Source of the DNA: an uncultured Flammeovirgaceae bacterium
GTDB taxonomy: Bacteria > Bacteroidota > Bacteroidia > Cytophagales > Cyclobacteriaceae
Reading direction: 5' to 3'
Assembly: GCA_946480685.1 (NCBI GenBank)
Contig: CAMLLI010000306.1
Location: 1 to 5,972 of the forward strand
Length of the DNA stretch: 5,972 nt
How positions within the stretch are numbered: position 1 is the first letter of the stretch; each line of letters begins with the position of its first letter. Made by a program: the position numbers and the translations under genes. This document shows positions 1-5,734 of the stretch, one piece after another. Below the pieces are notes generated by a model. That model did not search any database and was not told where the DNA came from. It saw nothing but the letters and a program-made list of their open reading frames with translations.

Positions 1-200
1 AATCTCAAATGAACGCCATGGGAATTTTGGACAACGATATAAGTTCTTTGACAGTGCCGAAAGGCTATACTGTTACGGTATATGTAAATGATAATTTCTC
101 CGGGAACAGTACCACCTTTACCGCTAACAGCAATTATGTGGGAGCCGCCTGGAATGATGTTATATCTTCTCTGGTTATCAGTGCGGCAGCAACACCCTAG
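1..200 (+). CDS. Beta/gamma-crystallin domain protein, C-terminal end (5' partial)
   Basis: The frame is open to the left edge (TCT CAA precede the first ATG at 9), so this is probably the last 66 or so codons of a longer gene and the ATG at 9 is internal. The piece holds the second Greek-key half of a microbial beta/gamma-crystallin domain. It begins with a calcium-binding hexad DNDISS, the end of the first half. It continues with the Tyr-x6-Gly corner YVNDNFSG and closes with a second hexad NDVISS. Both hexads fit the family consensus (N/D)(N/D)XX(S/T)S, so a calcium-binding domain is expected. The tail after it is only about 9 residues (ending SAAATP), so the domain sits at the extreme C-terminus. 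Such domains are usually extracellular in bacteria, but the N-terminus and any signal peptide lie outside the window. A strong terminator follows 3 bases after the stop. The domain call is confident; the whole protein's function is unknown. Confidence 0.8.
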   Translation, partial: SQMNAMGILDNDISSLTVPKGYTVTVYVNDNFSGNSTTFTANSNYVGAAWNDVISSLVISAAATP

Positions 201-203
201 ACG

Positions 204-259
204 AATGTCATGGGTTGCTATACTATATGCAGGTATAGATGGCCCATGACATTTTTATT
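204..259 (+). terminator. Rho-independent terminator with an 11-bp outer stem
   Basis: AATGTCATGGG (204-214) pairs perfectly with CCCATGACATT (243-253), and the 3' arm runs into a T-rich tract (ATTTTTATT) on the plus strand. Two G-T pairs can continue inward. A second perfect arm pair, CTATAC (218-223) with GTATAG (233-238), stacks inside around a 9-nt loop. The tract has U-run polarity only on the plus strand, so it ends the beta/gamma-crystallin gene. Its end overlaps the stop codon of the convergent DUF4180 gene, and the hairpin could also slow transcription from that side. Confidence 0.85.
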
Positions 260-614
260 ATCGGCTTAGCCGATTCAGCGCTTCTTCTACAGTGGTTGCA
301 AACACAACGCGGTTTCCCTTGTTGCTCTCGTATATAAATGCCTGTAGACTTTTGCTGTCGTATAGTGAAAAGTCACCAACAACGCCTAACTGTAGCACGT
401 AGTTGCTGACTTTTTGCAGTATATCACCGGCAAGTCCGCTGCGCAGATCAAAGAATGATTCATGCAGGTTTTCTTTGCGAAGAATGACTTTGTCGGAAGG
501 CAGGTTCATCATTAATTGAAGGAACTGCTGCGTTGTCTCAAGTAGGAGGGAGTTGTCCTGAACTTCAACGATCTCTTTGTTCAGTACTGTGTGAATTTTA
601 TAGGGTGTTGTCAT
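258..614 (-). CDS. DUF4180 domain-containing protein
   Basis: This is a complete 118-residue gene with an ATG start and a TAA stop. I recognise the DUF4180 pattern by its conserved stretches: FFDLRSGLAGDILQK at about 54-68, a strand-rich GVVGDFSLYDSKSL at 77-90, FIYESNKGN at 93-101 and a C-terminal VEEAL. Family members are normally this size and consist of the one domain, so the gene appears intact. There is no signal peptide or membrane segment, so it is presumably cytoplasmic. The family's biochemical role is not established as far as I know. The segment from VILRKENL through the FFDLRSG helix to the next strand reads as strand-helix-strand and faintly recalls STAS-like DUF4325 proteins; that is inference only. 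The gene stands alone between a minus-strand terminator upstream and a convergent neighbour downstream, so it must have its own promoter within about 40 bp of its start. No clear Shine-Dalgarno is visible. Confidence 0.85.
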   Translation of the reverse strand: MTTPYKIHTVLNKEIVEVQDNSLLLETTQQFLQLMMNLPSDKVILRKENLHESFFDLRSGLAGDILQKVSNYVLQLGVVGDFSLYDSKSLQAFIYESNKGNRVVFATTVEEALNRLSR

Positions 615-653
615 ATTGAAATGGAATATAGTCTGTAGTAGGAGTATCCTTGT

Positions 654-687
654 AAAATAAAAAAGCCCCGGTATAAATCCGGGGCTT
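654..687 (-). terminator. Rho-independent terminator, minus strand
   Basis: AAGCCCCGG (663-671) and CCGGGGCTT (679-687) form a perfect 9-bp GC-rich stem with a 7-nt loop. Read on the minus strand, the stem is followed by a U-rich tract (complement of 654-664), the classic intrinsic terminator layout. It therefore ends minus-strand transcription arriving from the SRPBCC gene, whose stop lies about 195 bases upstream. It also insulates the DUF4180 gene. There is no U tract on the plus-strand side. Confidence 0.88.
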
Positions 688-882
688 CCTGCAATCCGCT
701 ATTGCGAACCAATGTATTGTTATGCCCCGTGACATAGGTAACAATCATCATCTGCTATTAAACAGATATGCGCGTTTGTTAAATATGTACAGAGACGTTG
801 TTTCATTTTGTTTACAGATTCAATACGATGCTGATACGAAATCCGAAACAGAAAGTTTCATGGGTAAGAGAATGTCACGTGA

Positions 883-1350
883 TCAGCGATTCATTGTGAC
901 AAAATCAGAGAAGCGGCTTAGTATATAATCCCAACCGTGATCTGCATCCATGGCGCGCACGTATTCCTCTGCTCCGTGTCCATGCTTTTCAAAATTGCTA
1001 TGCTGTAGTATAAATGTAGTAGAGCCGTGAATATCTTCTTTGAATTGGATCAGCACATCGCTCGCCTTGTCGGGATCAGGCACCGGTACCCGTTGTGGAC
1101 TGATCTGCCATTTCAACAACAGCATGTTATCCCGTTCAAATTCTACAATCGTTCCCCAGTCACAGCGAAAATCATTGGGGCCAATCTCTGAACACAGTCC
1201 ATTCACGCGTGCATCGAGTTTGATCTCGTGCAGTTTGTCCTGCGACCAGGTATATTCTTTAGGCCACCATTCATTGAAGCGATCAACAAACAAGGTATAT
1301 ACCCGGCTCTTTCCCAGGGGCAAGTGAAGTGTCTTTCTGATTTCCTGCAT
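883..1350 (-). CDS. SRPBCC / AHSA1-like domain protein
   Basis: This is a complete 155-residue single-domain protein with an ATG start and a TGA stop. The layout matches the START-like SRPBCC superfamily, AHSA1 (Hsp90 ATPase activator homologue) branch. An N-terminal strand is followed by a helix ending in DRFNEWWP (23-30). Next come strands around DARVNGLCSE (46-55) and CDWGTIVEFERDNMLLLKW (63-81), then IQFKED and TTFILQHSNFEKHG (111-124). A long C-terminal helix carries HGWDYILSRF (138-147). Family members form a hydrophobic cavity; bacterial ones have mixed or unknown ligands, and no specific function can be given. No signal peptide or membrane segment is seen. It lies 80 bp downstream of the permease gene on the same strand, so co-transcription is possible but not shown; a short hairpin lies in that gap. 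Its transcript most likely ends at the strong terminator near 654-687, giving a long 3' untranslated stretch. Confidence 0.82.
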   Translation of the reverse strand: MQEIRKTLHLPLGKSRVYTLFVDRFNEWWPKEYTWSQDKLHEIKLDARVNGLCSEIGPNDFRCDWGTIVEFERDNMLLLKWQISPQRVPVPDPDKASDVLIQFKEDIHGSTTFILQHSNFEKHGHGAEEYVRAMDADHGWDYILSRFSDFVTMNR

Positions 1351-1430
1351 ACCGGTATAGGTTTACGCGTACCACTAAAACAATCATGCCTGTATAGTAG
1401 TTCTGCAACTACCAGATTACGTCCAACATG

Positions 1431-3800
1431 CTATTCATATTTGAGGGTATCAACCGGATTAATAAGTGCAGCTTTTATAGAGTGGAAACTCACCGTGATC
1501 AACGCAATACCAAATGCCAGCGCTACGGGAGCCAGGTATAGCCACAGCGGTACTTGTGCTTTATAGGCAAATCCATCCATCCAATTACTCATGATATACC
1601 ACGAAGACGGAATCGCGATCAATACAGATGTAAGAATAAGCCGTGCAAATTTTTTGTTTAACATAGAAACCACATGTGTTGTGGAAGCGCCAAGGACTTT
1701 GCGTATACCGATTTCTTTGGTGCGTTGTTCTGCCGTATAGGCCGACAGTCCATATAGTCCCAGGCACGAGATGAAGATGGCCAGCGCGGTAAAGAATCCT
1801 ATAGCTTTACCGAGTATTTTCTCACGCTGCAGGATCTGCCCAAAGTTTTCATCGAGGAAATGGTATTGCATTACCTCACCGGGTACAAACTGTTTCCACG
1901 CAGCCTCAGCTTTCTTCAGGAATCCGCTCGCATTACCTTTCAGGCGAAAGCCCATCTGAAGATAATCTTTACCCGGTCGTATTATGGTTGGCGCAATGGA
2001 AGCACGTAACGATTCCCAATGGAAATCGCGCACCACTCCGATAACCGTTAATTCTTTATTGATAACAGCACCAATTGGATTTTCAAGTCCAAGTTCTGCA
2101 ACAGCAGCTTCATTCAGAATGATAGCAGCAGAGTCAGATGCATTCTCGCGATTGAAATCGCGGCCTTGTATTAACTGAAAATGCATCAGGTCGAGATAAT
2201 GTTCATCCGCATAATAGGTGTTCAGCGTTACGGCATCCGGCATCTTCGCAGTCTGATAGGTAGCGTAGGATATAACCGCTTTGGTGCCGGGCTCTCCGCT
2301 GTGCAGACTTACTGTTGTAACTTCGGCTTGCTGTGAAAGTATATTTTTAAAAGCCTCTGCGCTTGAGCCAAGTTTCGGAATTCTGTCAATGGTAATAACA
2401 CGTTGCTGATCGAAGCCGAGATCTTTCGTCTGCATAAAATCCATTTGTCTCATTACTACAGCCGCACAGATCATCAGTCCCATAGAAACCGAGAACTGTA
2501 CAATCACAAGTATATTTCGGAAACCACCGCTGCTGCCCGAAACATTTCCTTTCAACACCTTTACCGGTTTGAAAGAAGTAAGGTATAGCGCAGGATATAT
2601 ACCCGACAGTATACCAATCAATAAAGCAAAGGCAAACAACAACAGTATATTCCAGTAATTGAACAGCAGTGTATTGAGCAACGTTTCGCCGGTGATAAAC
2701 CGGAATACATCCAATGATATCTGCGCCAGTGCCAGCGATAAAAGGGTAGCTACCGTTGTCATGACAACAGACTCCAGCAGAAATTGAGACATCAGTTTAT
2801 GGCGTGTAGACCCAACGACTTTTCGTATACCAACTTCTTTGGCGCGTCTCGCTGCGCGTGCTGTGGTAAGATTTACAAAATTTACAGAAGCGAGAACAAG
2901 AATAAAGAAGGAGATAGCACCAAATATATACAGGTTGGCCTCATTACCTCCTGGTGAAATTTCAAAATTGAGTTTGGATTGCAGGTGTACATCGGTAAGC
3001 GCGTGCACGTAGAACTTTACAGCATTGGGATGTTCTTTATATGCTTCGAAAGATATATTCTCCGGCACACCCATTGCTTGCGGATATACCTGCTTCTCCA
3101 GTAACCGCTCGAGTGCCTGTTCAAGATCCTGCTGGCGCTGATTTTCCTTCAGCAATATATAGTTATACATGGAAGCCGAGGGCCAGTTATACTGGTGCGT
3201 GAGCATATCTTCGTTCGAGGCCCAAATCGATGCCTTTAACTGCGAGCTTCGTTTATCATCCTTTACAACACCGGTAACCGTAAATGTTTTCTTGTCTTTG
3301 CCCAGTGCGATTGATTTACCCATCGGGTCGCTGTCCTGGAAATATTTTTTTGCAACACTTTCAGTGATAACTACGCTGGCCGGATGACGAAGCGCGTTGT
3401 GCCGGTCGCCCCGGATAAACTCATAGGAGAAAACAGTAAAGAAAGCGGAGTCGGTATAGTATACCAGTTCGTAGAATGACTGATCGTTTCGGGAAATCAG
3501 TTCATCGTTACTGCGCGCCACGCGGGTAAAGGCTTCAATTCCTTCGTATTCCTTCGGCAGAAATTCTCCGAGGGCTTCCGGTCCTACGGCAAAGCCGCCC
3601 ATGTTGAAGAACGATACACCTACTTTGTAAATGCGATCGGCATGGCGATAGTGCCGGTCGTAACTCCATTCGCCATAGATATACATGAAGATAACCAGGC
3701 TGCATGCAATGCCTATAGCAAAGCCAATGATATTAATCAGGGAGTAGGAGAGTTGGCGTTGAAGATTGCGTATAGCAATAAGCAGATAGTTTTGTAACAT
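1431..3800 (-). CDS. MacB/FtsX-type ABC transporter permease (two FtsX domains)
   Basis: This inner-membrane permease has 789 residues from the chosen start. The order is: a short cytoplasmic N-terminus (MLQNYLLIAIRNLQRQ) and first membrane segment at about 21-42; a periplasmic MacB-type core region to about 285; three membrane segments near 291-313, 343-362 and 382-405; another near 427-447; a second periplasmic core to about 660; and three final segments near 667-688, 719-737 and 752-771. That gives eight segments, usual for the Bacteroidota duplicated form. The coupling-helix regions of both FtsX halves are plain and similar: RAKEVGIRKVVGSTRHKL (319-336) and QRTKEIGIRKVLGAS (692-706). The frame stays open upstream to 4133, but I chose the ATG at 3800. 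Family proteins begin with this LxxAxRN signature, and the extra 111 residues are not family-like and run antisense into the GNAT gene. Such permeases pair with a separate ATPase to drive mechanotransmission or export of peptides, lipoproteins or small molecules. No ATPase is encoded in this window and the substrate is unknown. Confidence 0.93.
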   Translation of the reverse strand: MLQNYLLIAIRNLQRQLSYSLINIIGFAIGIACSLVIFMYIYGEWSYDRHYRHADRIYKVGVSFFNMGGFAVGPEALGEFLPKEYEGIEAFTRVARSNDELISRNDQSFYELVYYTDSAFFTVFSYEFIRGDRHNALRHPASVVITESVAKKYFQDSDPMGKSIALGKDKKTFTVTGVVKDDKRSSQLKASIWASNEDMLTHQYNWPSASMYNYILLKENQRQQDLEQALERLLEKQVYPQAMGVPENISFEAYKEHPNAVKFYVHALTDVHLQSKLNFEISPGGNEANLYIFGAISFFILVLASVNFVNLTTARAARRAKEVGIRKVVGSTRHKLMSQFLLESVVMTTVATLLSLALAQISLDVFRFITGETLLNTLLFNYWNILLLFAFALLIGILSGIYPALYLTSFKPVKVLKGNVSGSSGGFRNILVIVQFSVSMGLMICAAVVMRQMDFMQTKDLGFDQQRVITIDRIPKLGSSAEAFKNILSQQAEVTTVSLHSGEPGTKAVISYATYQTAKMPDAVTLNTYYADEHYLDLMHFQLIQGRDFNRENASDSAAIILNEAAVAELGLENPIGAVINKELTVIGVVRDFHWESLRASIAPTIIRPGKDYLQMGFRLKGNASGFLKKAEAAWKQFVPGEVMQYHFLDENFGQILQREKILGKAIGFFTALAIFISCLGLYGLSAYTAEQRTKEIGIRKVLGASTTHVVSMLNKKFARLILTSVLIAIPSSWYIMSNWMDGFAYKAQVPLWLYLAPVALAFGIALITVSFHSIKAALINPVDTLKYE

Positions 3801-3916
3801 TACGCAGTGGTTTTGGTTCTGTGGGTTTGGCGTGTACGAGACAAGAAGAATGCCATAGGAAAAATACGGAATTTTCAGTTTGAAATGAACTGATCGCTGT
3901 GTCTTCCAATCCGTAC

Positions 3917-3949
3917 CTGAACAATTAAGTCCGGCAACGGACGGTTCAG
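3917..3949. repeat. Nested inverted repeat in the divergent spacer
   Basis: An outer pair CTGAAC (3917-3922) / GTTCAG (3944-3949) encloses an inner pair GTCCG (3929-3933) / CGGAC (3938-3942). Both pairs are perfect. The inner loop is GCAA on the plus strand, a GNRA-type tetraloop, and the arms are separated by six bases on one side and one on the other. It lies in the 220-bp spacer between the divergent permease and GNAT genes, about 117 bp before the permease start and 71 bp before the GNAT start. There is no adjoining T tract, so it is not a standard terminator. It could be a leader RNA structure, an operator or a dispersed palindromic element; the sequence does not decide. Confidence 0.5.
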
Positions 3950-4020
3950 CACGCAACGGTAAGGCTATACCGGGCAGGGCCAGAAACATACTTAAAAAAT
4001 CAGAAGGTAAATTTAAACGT

Positions 4021-4329
4021 ATGCATACAATACAATTGCAGTTAAACGACCAGGGACGTGGTTCATTTTTTATCAGAGAAGGTGACGAACAGCTTGCTGA
4101 AATGGTAATCAGCATACATAAAGGGAACCTCACTGTATTTCATACCGAAGTGTCGGATAAACTGCGCGGGCAGGGCATTGCCGGGCAATTGTTAAAGAAC
4201 ATGGTGGAGTATGCACGTGAGCATAAACTGAAAGTAATTGCACTATGTCCGTATGTACACGCAGAGTTTGAGCGGCACCCGGATCAGTACGCTGATATCT
4301 GGAACAAAGACTGGCATCACACGAAGTAA
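4021..4329 (+). CDS. YjdJ-type GNAT family N-acetyltransferase-like protein
   Basis: This is a complete 102-residue protein of the short GNAT subfamily (YjdJ/Gtn1 type, Acetyltransf_CG). The acetyl-CoA pyrophosphate-binding motif A is clear as VSDKLRGQGIAGQLL (44-58), with the (R/Q)xxGx(G/A) core RGQGIA at 49-54. The subfamily hallmark follows as LCPYVHAEFERHPDQYADI (75-93), with Cys76 and the conserved Pro-Tyr-Val. The preceding strands (SFFIREGD, AEMVISIHKGNLTVFHTEV) match the compact fold, and about 95 residues is normal for the group. It is probably cytoplasmic. Acyl-CoA binding is the family property; the substrate is unknown and could be a protein or small molecule. It is transcribed divergently from the permease and alone on its strand. 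An AGAAGG at 4002-4007 is a rather distant Shine-Dalgarno candidate (13 nt before the ATG). Its last codons form the left arm of a hairpin. Confidence 0.88.
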   Translation: MHTIQLQLNDQGRGSFFIREGDEQLAEMVISIHKGNLTVFHTEVSDKLRGQGIAGQLLKNMVEYAREHKLKVIALCPYVHAEFERHPDQYADIWNKDWHHTK

Positions 4330-4343
4330 ATTGCTTCGTGTTT
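4319..4343 (+). terminator. Probable terminator hairpin overlapping the end of the GNAT gene
   Basis: ACACGAAG (4319-4326) pairs perfectly with CTTCGTGT (4334-4341), with a 7-nt loop that contains the TAA stop codon. Only a three-T run (4341-4343) follows, so it is a weak intrinsic terminator at best. Its place between two convergent genes 40 bp apart supports a role in ending transcription. Confidence 0.5.
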
Positions 4344-4369
4344 GCGGTTGATGCTTTCCTGTATAACGG

Positions 4370-4735
4370 TTAATGTATAGTCTTGAATTCGAATGGAATA
4401 TTTACCTGCTCGGCATATTCTTTACCGGCATCATCGATGCTTTCATCGTCTTCATAAAAGTACCAGAGGATCTTTACACCCTTTACACCTTTCAGCGCCA
4501 TCATCATGTCGAGTATGAGTTTAGACGATGCTGTGTTAAAATACTCGAGCTTAAAGGCAAAGTCGGTTTCCGCGTTAGGCTCCTGCGAATATTCGTGAAT
4601 CCAGTCGATCACCGGAGTATAAAATTCAACTGCATCTTCGGGTAGTGATCTGCCGGATATTTCGAAAACCTGTTCAGTCTTATTCAACGTCACGCGGGGC
4701 GTATCCTGTGTCTCTTCCAGGAATAAATTTTTCAT
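4370..4735 (-). CDS. SiaC-like (DUF1987) regulatory phosphoprotein
   Basis: This is a complete protein of 121 residues from the second ATG (124 from the first ATG at 4744). I recognise the DUF1987/SiaC family by its N-terminus MKNLFLEETQDTPRVTL, the FEISGRSLPEDAVEFY segment, the central KLEYFNTASSK block, and the C-terminal KILWYFYEDDESIDDAG and EQVNIPFEF. In the Pseudomonas aeruginosa system, SiaC is phosphorylated on Thr68 by SiaB and dephosphorylated by the PP2C phosphatase SiaA; unphosphorylated SiaC binds and activates the diguanylate cyclase SiaD. With the start used here, the Thr of YFNTASSK is residue 68, supporting both the family call and the start. A GAAAGG sequence 9 nt before this ATG also favours it over the first ATG. 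It is presumably a cytoplasmic partner-switch protein. No kinase, phosphatase or cyclase gene is adjacent, so partners and output here are unknown. Confidence 0.88.
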   Translation of the reverse strand: MKNLFLEETQDTPRVTLNKTEQVFEISGRSLPEDAVEFYTPVIDWIHEYSQEPNAETDFAFKLEYFNTASSKLILDMMMALKGVKGVKILWYFYEDDESIDDAGKEYAEQVNIPFEFKTIH

Positions 4736-4744
4736 GGCCTGCAT

Positions 4745-4750
4745 CCTTTC
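4745..4750 (-). promoter_or_regulatory. Ribosome binding site that decides the SiaC-like start
   Basis: GAAAGG on the minus strand ends 9 nt before the ATG at 4735, good Shine-Dalgarno spacing. It directly abuts the alternative ATG at 4744, which is too close for normal use. This supports the shorter reading frame. Clear Shine-Dalgarno sequences are otherwise scarce in the window. Confidence 0.5.
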
Positions 4751-4968
4751 TTAATTCTCGTTTTCTATCACTTTTCAACTTCGCGGAAAATGTACAAAAT
4801 GTTTGCTAATCGGGGAGACAGTTTAGGATCAATGCAAGCGGGCAAACGTTAAACTTCTGATGGTGACGATATTTTCATTTGCACATTTTTTATGAATTGC
4901 AGATAGCGCAATACCCGACCACCGGAAAATCAGGATGTAAAAAATAAGGTATATATAGCCGGACATCG

Positions 4969-5232
4969 ATGTTGCAACCTGAAGAAGTCTTTTGCGAAGA
5001 AAACGCGTATGTGCGGAACGGTCTTCCAGCGTTCGCTGAGAGCACTACGAGCGACACCAGTATACCGGTCGGTGAAATGAAATTAGACGTGCTCTGTCTA
5101 CATGAACAAAGAAATATACCTTTAACGTATGTAGTTCAAGACCAATACAGAATTTGCATCCGGAACAAGATTGACCGAAACAATGAAGCAATTCTTATAG
5201 CACGTGGTAAAGAATATCTACCGGGATTATAG
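4969..5232 (+). CDS. Hypothetical protein, 87 residues
   Basis: This is a complete ATG-to-TAG frame that I do not recognise. It starts MLQPEEVFCEENAYVRNG. The first 35 or so residues are polar and the second half reads as alternating strands (KLDVLCLHE, IPLTYVVQDQYRICIRNK, EAILIARGKEY). There is no signal peptide, membrane segment or known motif; the three Cys residues (9, 43, 63) are not in a recognisable metal-binding spacing. It occupies a stretch with no better candidate on either strand, lies divergent from the SiaC-like gene and convergent to the basic HTH-like gene, and its codon choice looks like ordinary coding sequence. No Shine-Dalgarno is evident; an AT-rich stretch with TATATATA lies about 20-30 bp upstream. 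It is probably a lineage-specific small protein, but a chance ORF is possible. Confidence 0.45.
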   Translation: MLQPEEVFCEENAYVRNGLPAFAESTTSDTSIPVGEMKLDVLCLHEQRNIPLTYVVQDQYRICIRNKIDRNNEAILIARGKEYLPGL

Positions 5233-5315
5233 GCTATAGATCCCTCTATACAAATATCATCTCACCCAACGAGTTGGCTGGTGCCGCGTATACTAATTAT
5301 GGTAAGCGTTAAGGC

Positions 5316-5600
5316 TTAATGAATTAATATAGGGCCACGCTTTGATTTACGCGCTGACTTCTTGGTAGCTTTTCTGGCGGCAGATGGTTTTACTGCTTTC
5401 TTTACGGTCGCCACCCGGTTGCGCAACGATAATCCTGCACGGAAAGTAATTTTTCGTAAAGCAGCCAATGAACGTCCTACAGCTTTAGCAATGTCGGCAG
5501 TAGGGGTGTGCTCCTTAATCAGTCTCTTGATAGTTGCCAGCTCTTTCGATGTTACTTTCTGACCATGATTCTCGGCAACTGTTTTTCTGGATTTACTCAT
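5316..5600 (-). CDS. Small basic helix-turn-helix-like protein with Lys/Arg/Ala-rich tail
   Basis: This is a complete 94-residue gene with an ATG start and a TAA stop. Residues about 17-56 (TSKELATIKRLIKEHTPTAD through IAKAVGRSLAALRKITFRAG) read as three short helices. This is a pattern seen in small HTH/SANT-like proteins, in which a helix, a TPT-type turn, an IAxxxGRSxxALR recognition helix and a final basic helix follow each other. Residues 61-89 form a low-complexity tail rich in Lys, Arg, Ala and Ser, resembling histone H1-like bacterial tails. I count 16 Lys and 10 Arg against 4 acidic residues, so the protein is strongly basic and probably binds nucleic acid. It might act as a nucleoid-associated or regulatory protein; target and role are not known. 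It is a single gene, divergent from the partial gene at 5735 across a 134-bp spacer and convergent to the 87-residue ORF. It is intact in length for such proteins. Confidence 0.72.
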   Translation of the reverse strand: MSKSRKTVAENHGQKVTSKELATIKRLIKEHTPTADIAKAVGRSLAALRKITFRAGLSLRNRVATVKKAVKPSAARKATKKSARKSKRGPILIH

Positions 5601-5632
5601 GCTTCTGCTAATATTTAGTCAGTATTAAATGA

Positions 5633-5666
5633 TTTTGAAAGTTAGGTAATAACTGATTATACTTTG
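5633..5666 (+). promoter_or_regulatory. Possible Bacteroidota-type promoter for the gene at 5735
   Basis: TTTTG (5633-5637) is followed after 20 bases by TATACTTTG (5658-5666). The Bacteroidota primary sigma pattern is TTG, about 19-21 bases, then TAnnTTTG; here the -7 element has three rather than two bases between TA and TTTG, so it is a near match. The implied leader would be about 60 nt before the ATG at 5735. It is assigned by pattern only. Confidence 0.35.
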
Positions 5667-5734
5667 GTAACTTTTCGACCATTATCAAGGGGCTATGTAA
5701 GAATTACTACAAGGTTCCATTAAATCAATATAGT

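Noticed and set aside
722..928. 68-codon plus-strand ORF
   Set aside because: It overlaps the 3' end of the well-supported SRPBCC gene on the opposite strand by 46 bases, has no recognisable motif, and its composition does not look like a conserved protein.
1397..1412. Short hairpin GTAGTT / AACTAC between the permease and SRPBCC genes
   Set aside because: The stem is only 6 bp with a 4-nt loop and no clear U tract on the minus strand, so I do not call it a terminator and leave co-transcription open.
1228..1566. Plus-strand ORFs antisense to the permease and SRPBCC genes
   Set aside because: They are shadows of well-supported minus-strand genes and have no family-like motifs.
3801..4133. 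111-residue N-terminal extension of the permease frame
   Set aside because: Permeases of this family start at the MLQNYLLIAIRN signature; the extension is Cys/Ser-rich, unlike the family, and runs antisense through the start of the GNAT gene.
4735..4744. Upstream ATG (4744) as start of the SiaC-like protein
   Set aside because: The GAAAGG ribosome binding site directly abuts it, and the family start and Thr68 numbering fit the ATG at 4735.
5267..5287. CCAA CGAG TTGG inverted repeat between the 87-residue ORF and the basic HTH-like gene
   Set aside because: The stem is short, needs a bulge to extend, and has no T tract; it may be chance.
5303..5318. Hairpin TAAGC / GCTTA overlapping the stop codon of the basic HTH-like gene
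   Set aside because: A 5-bp AT-containing stem without a U tract is too weak to call a terminator.
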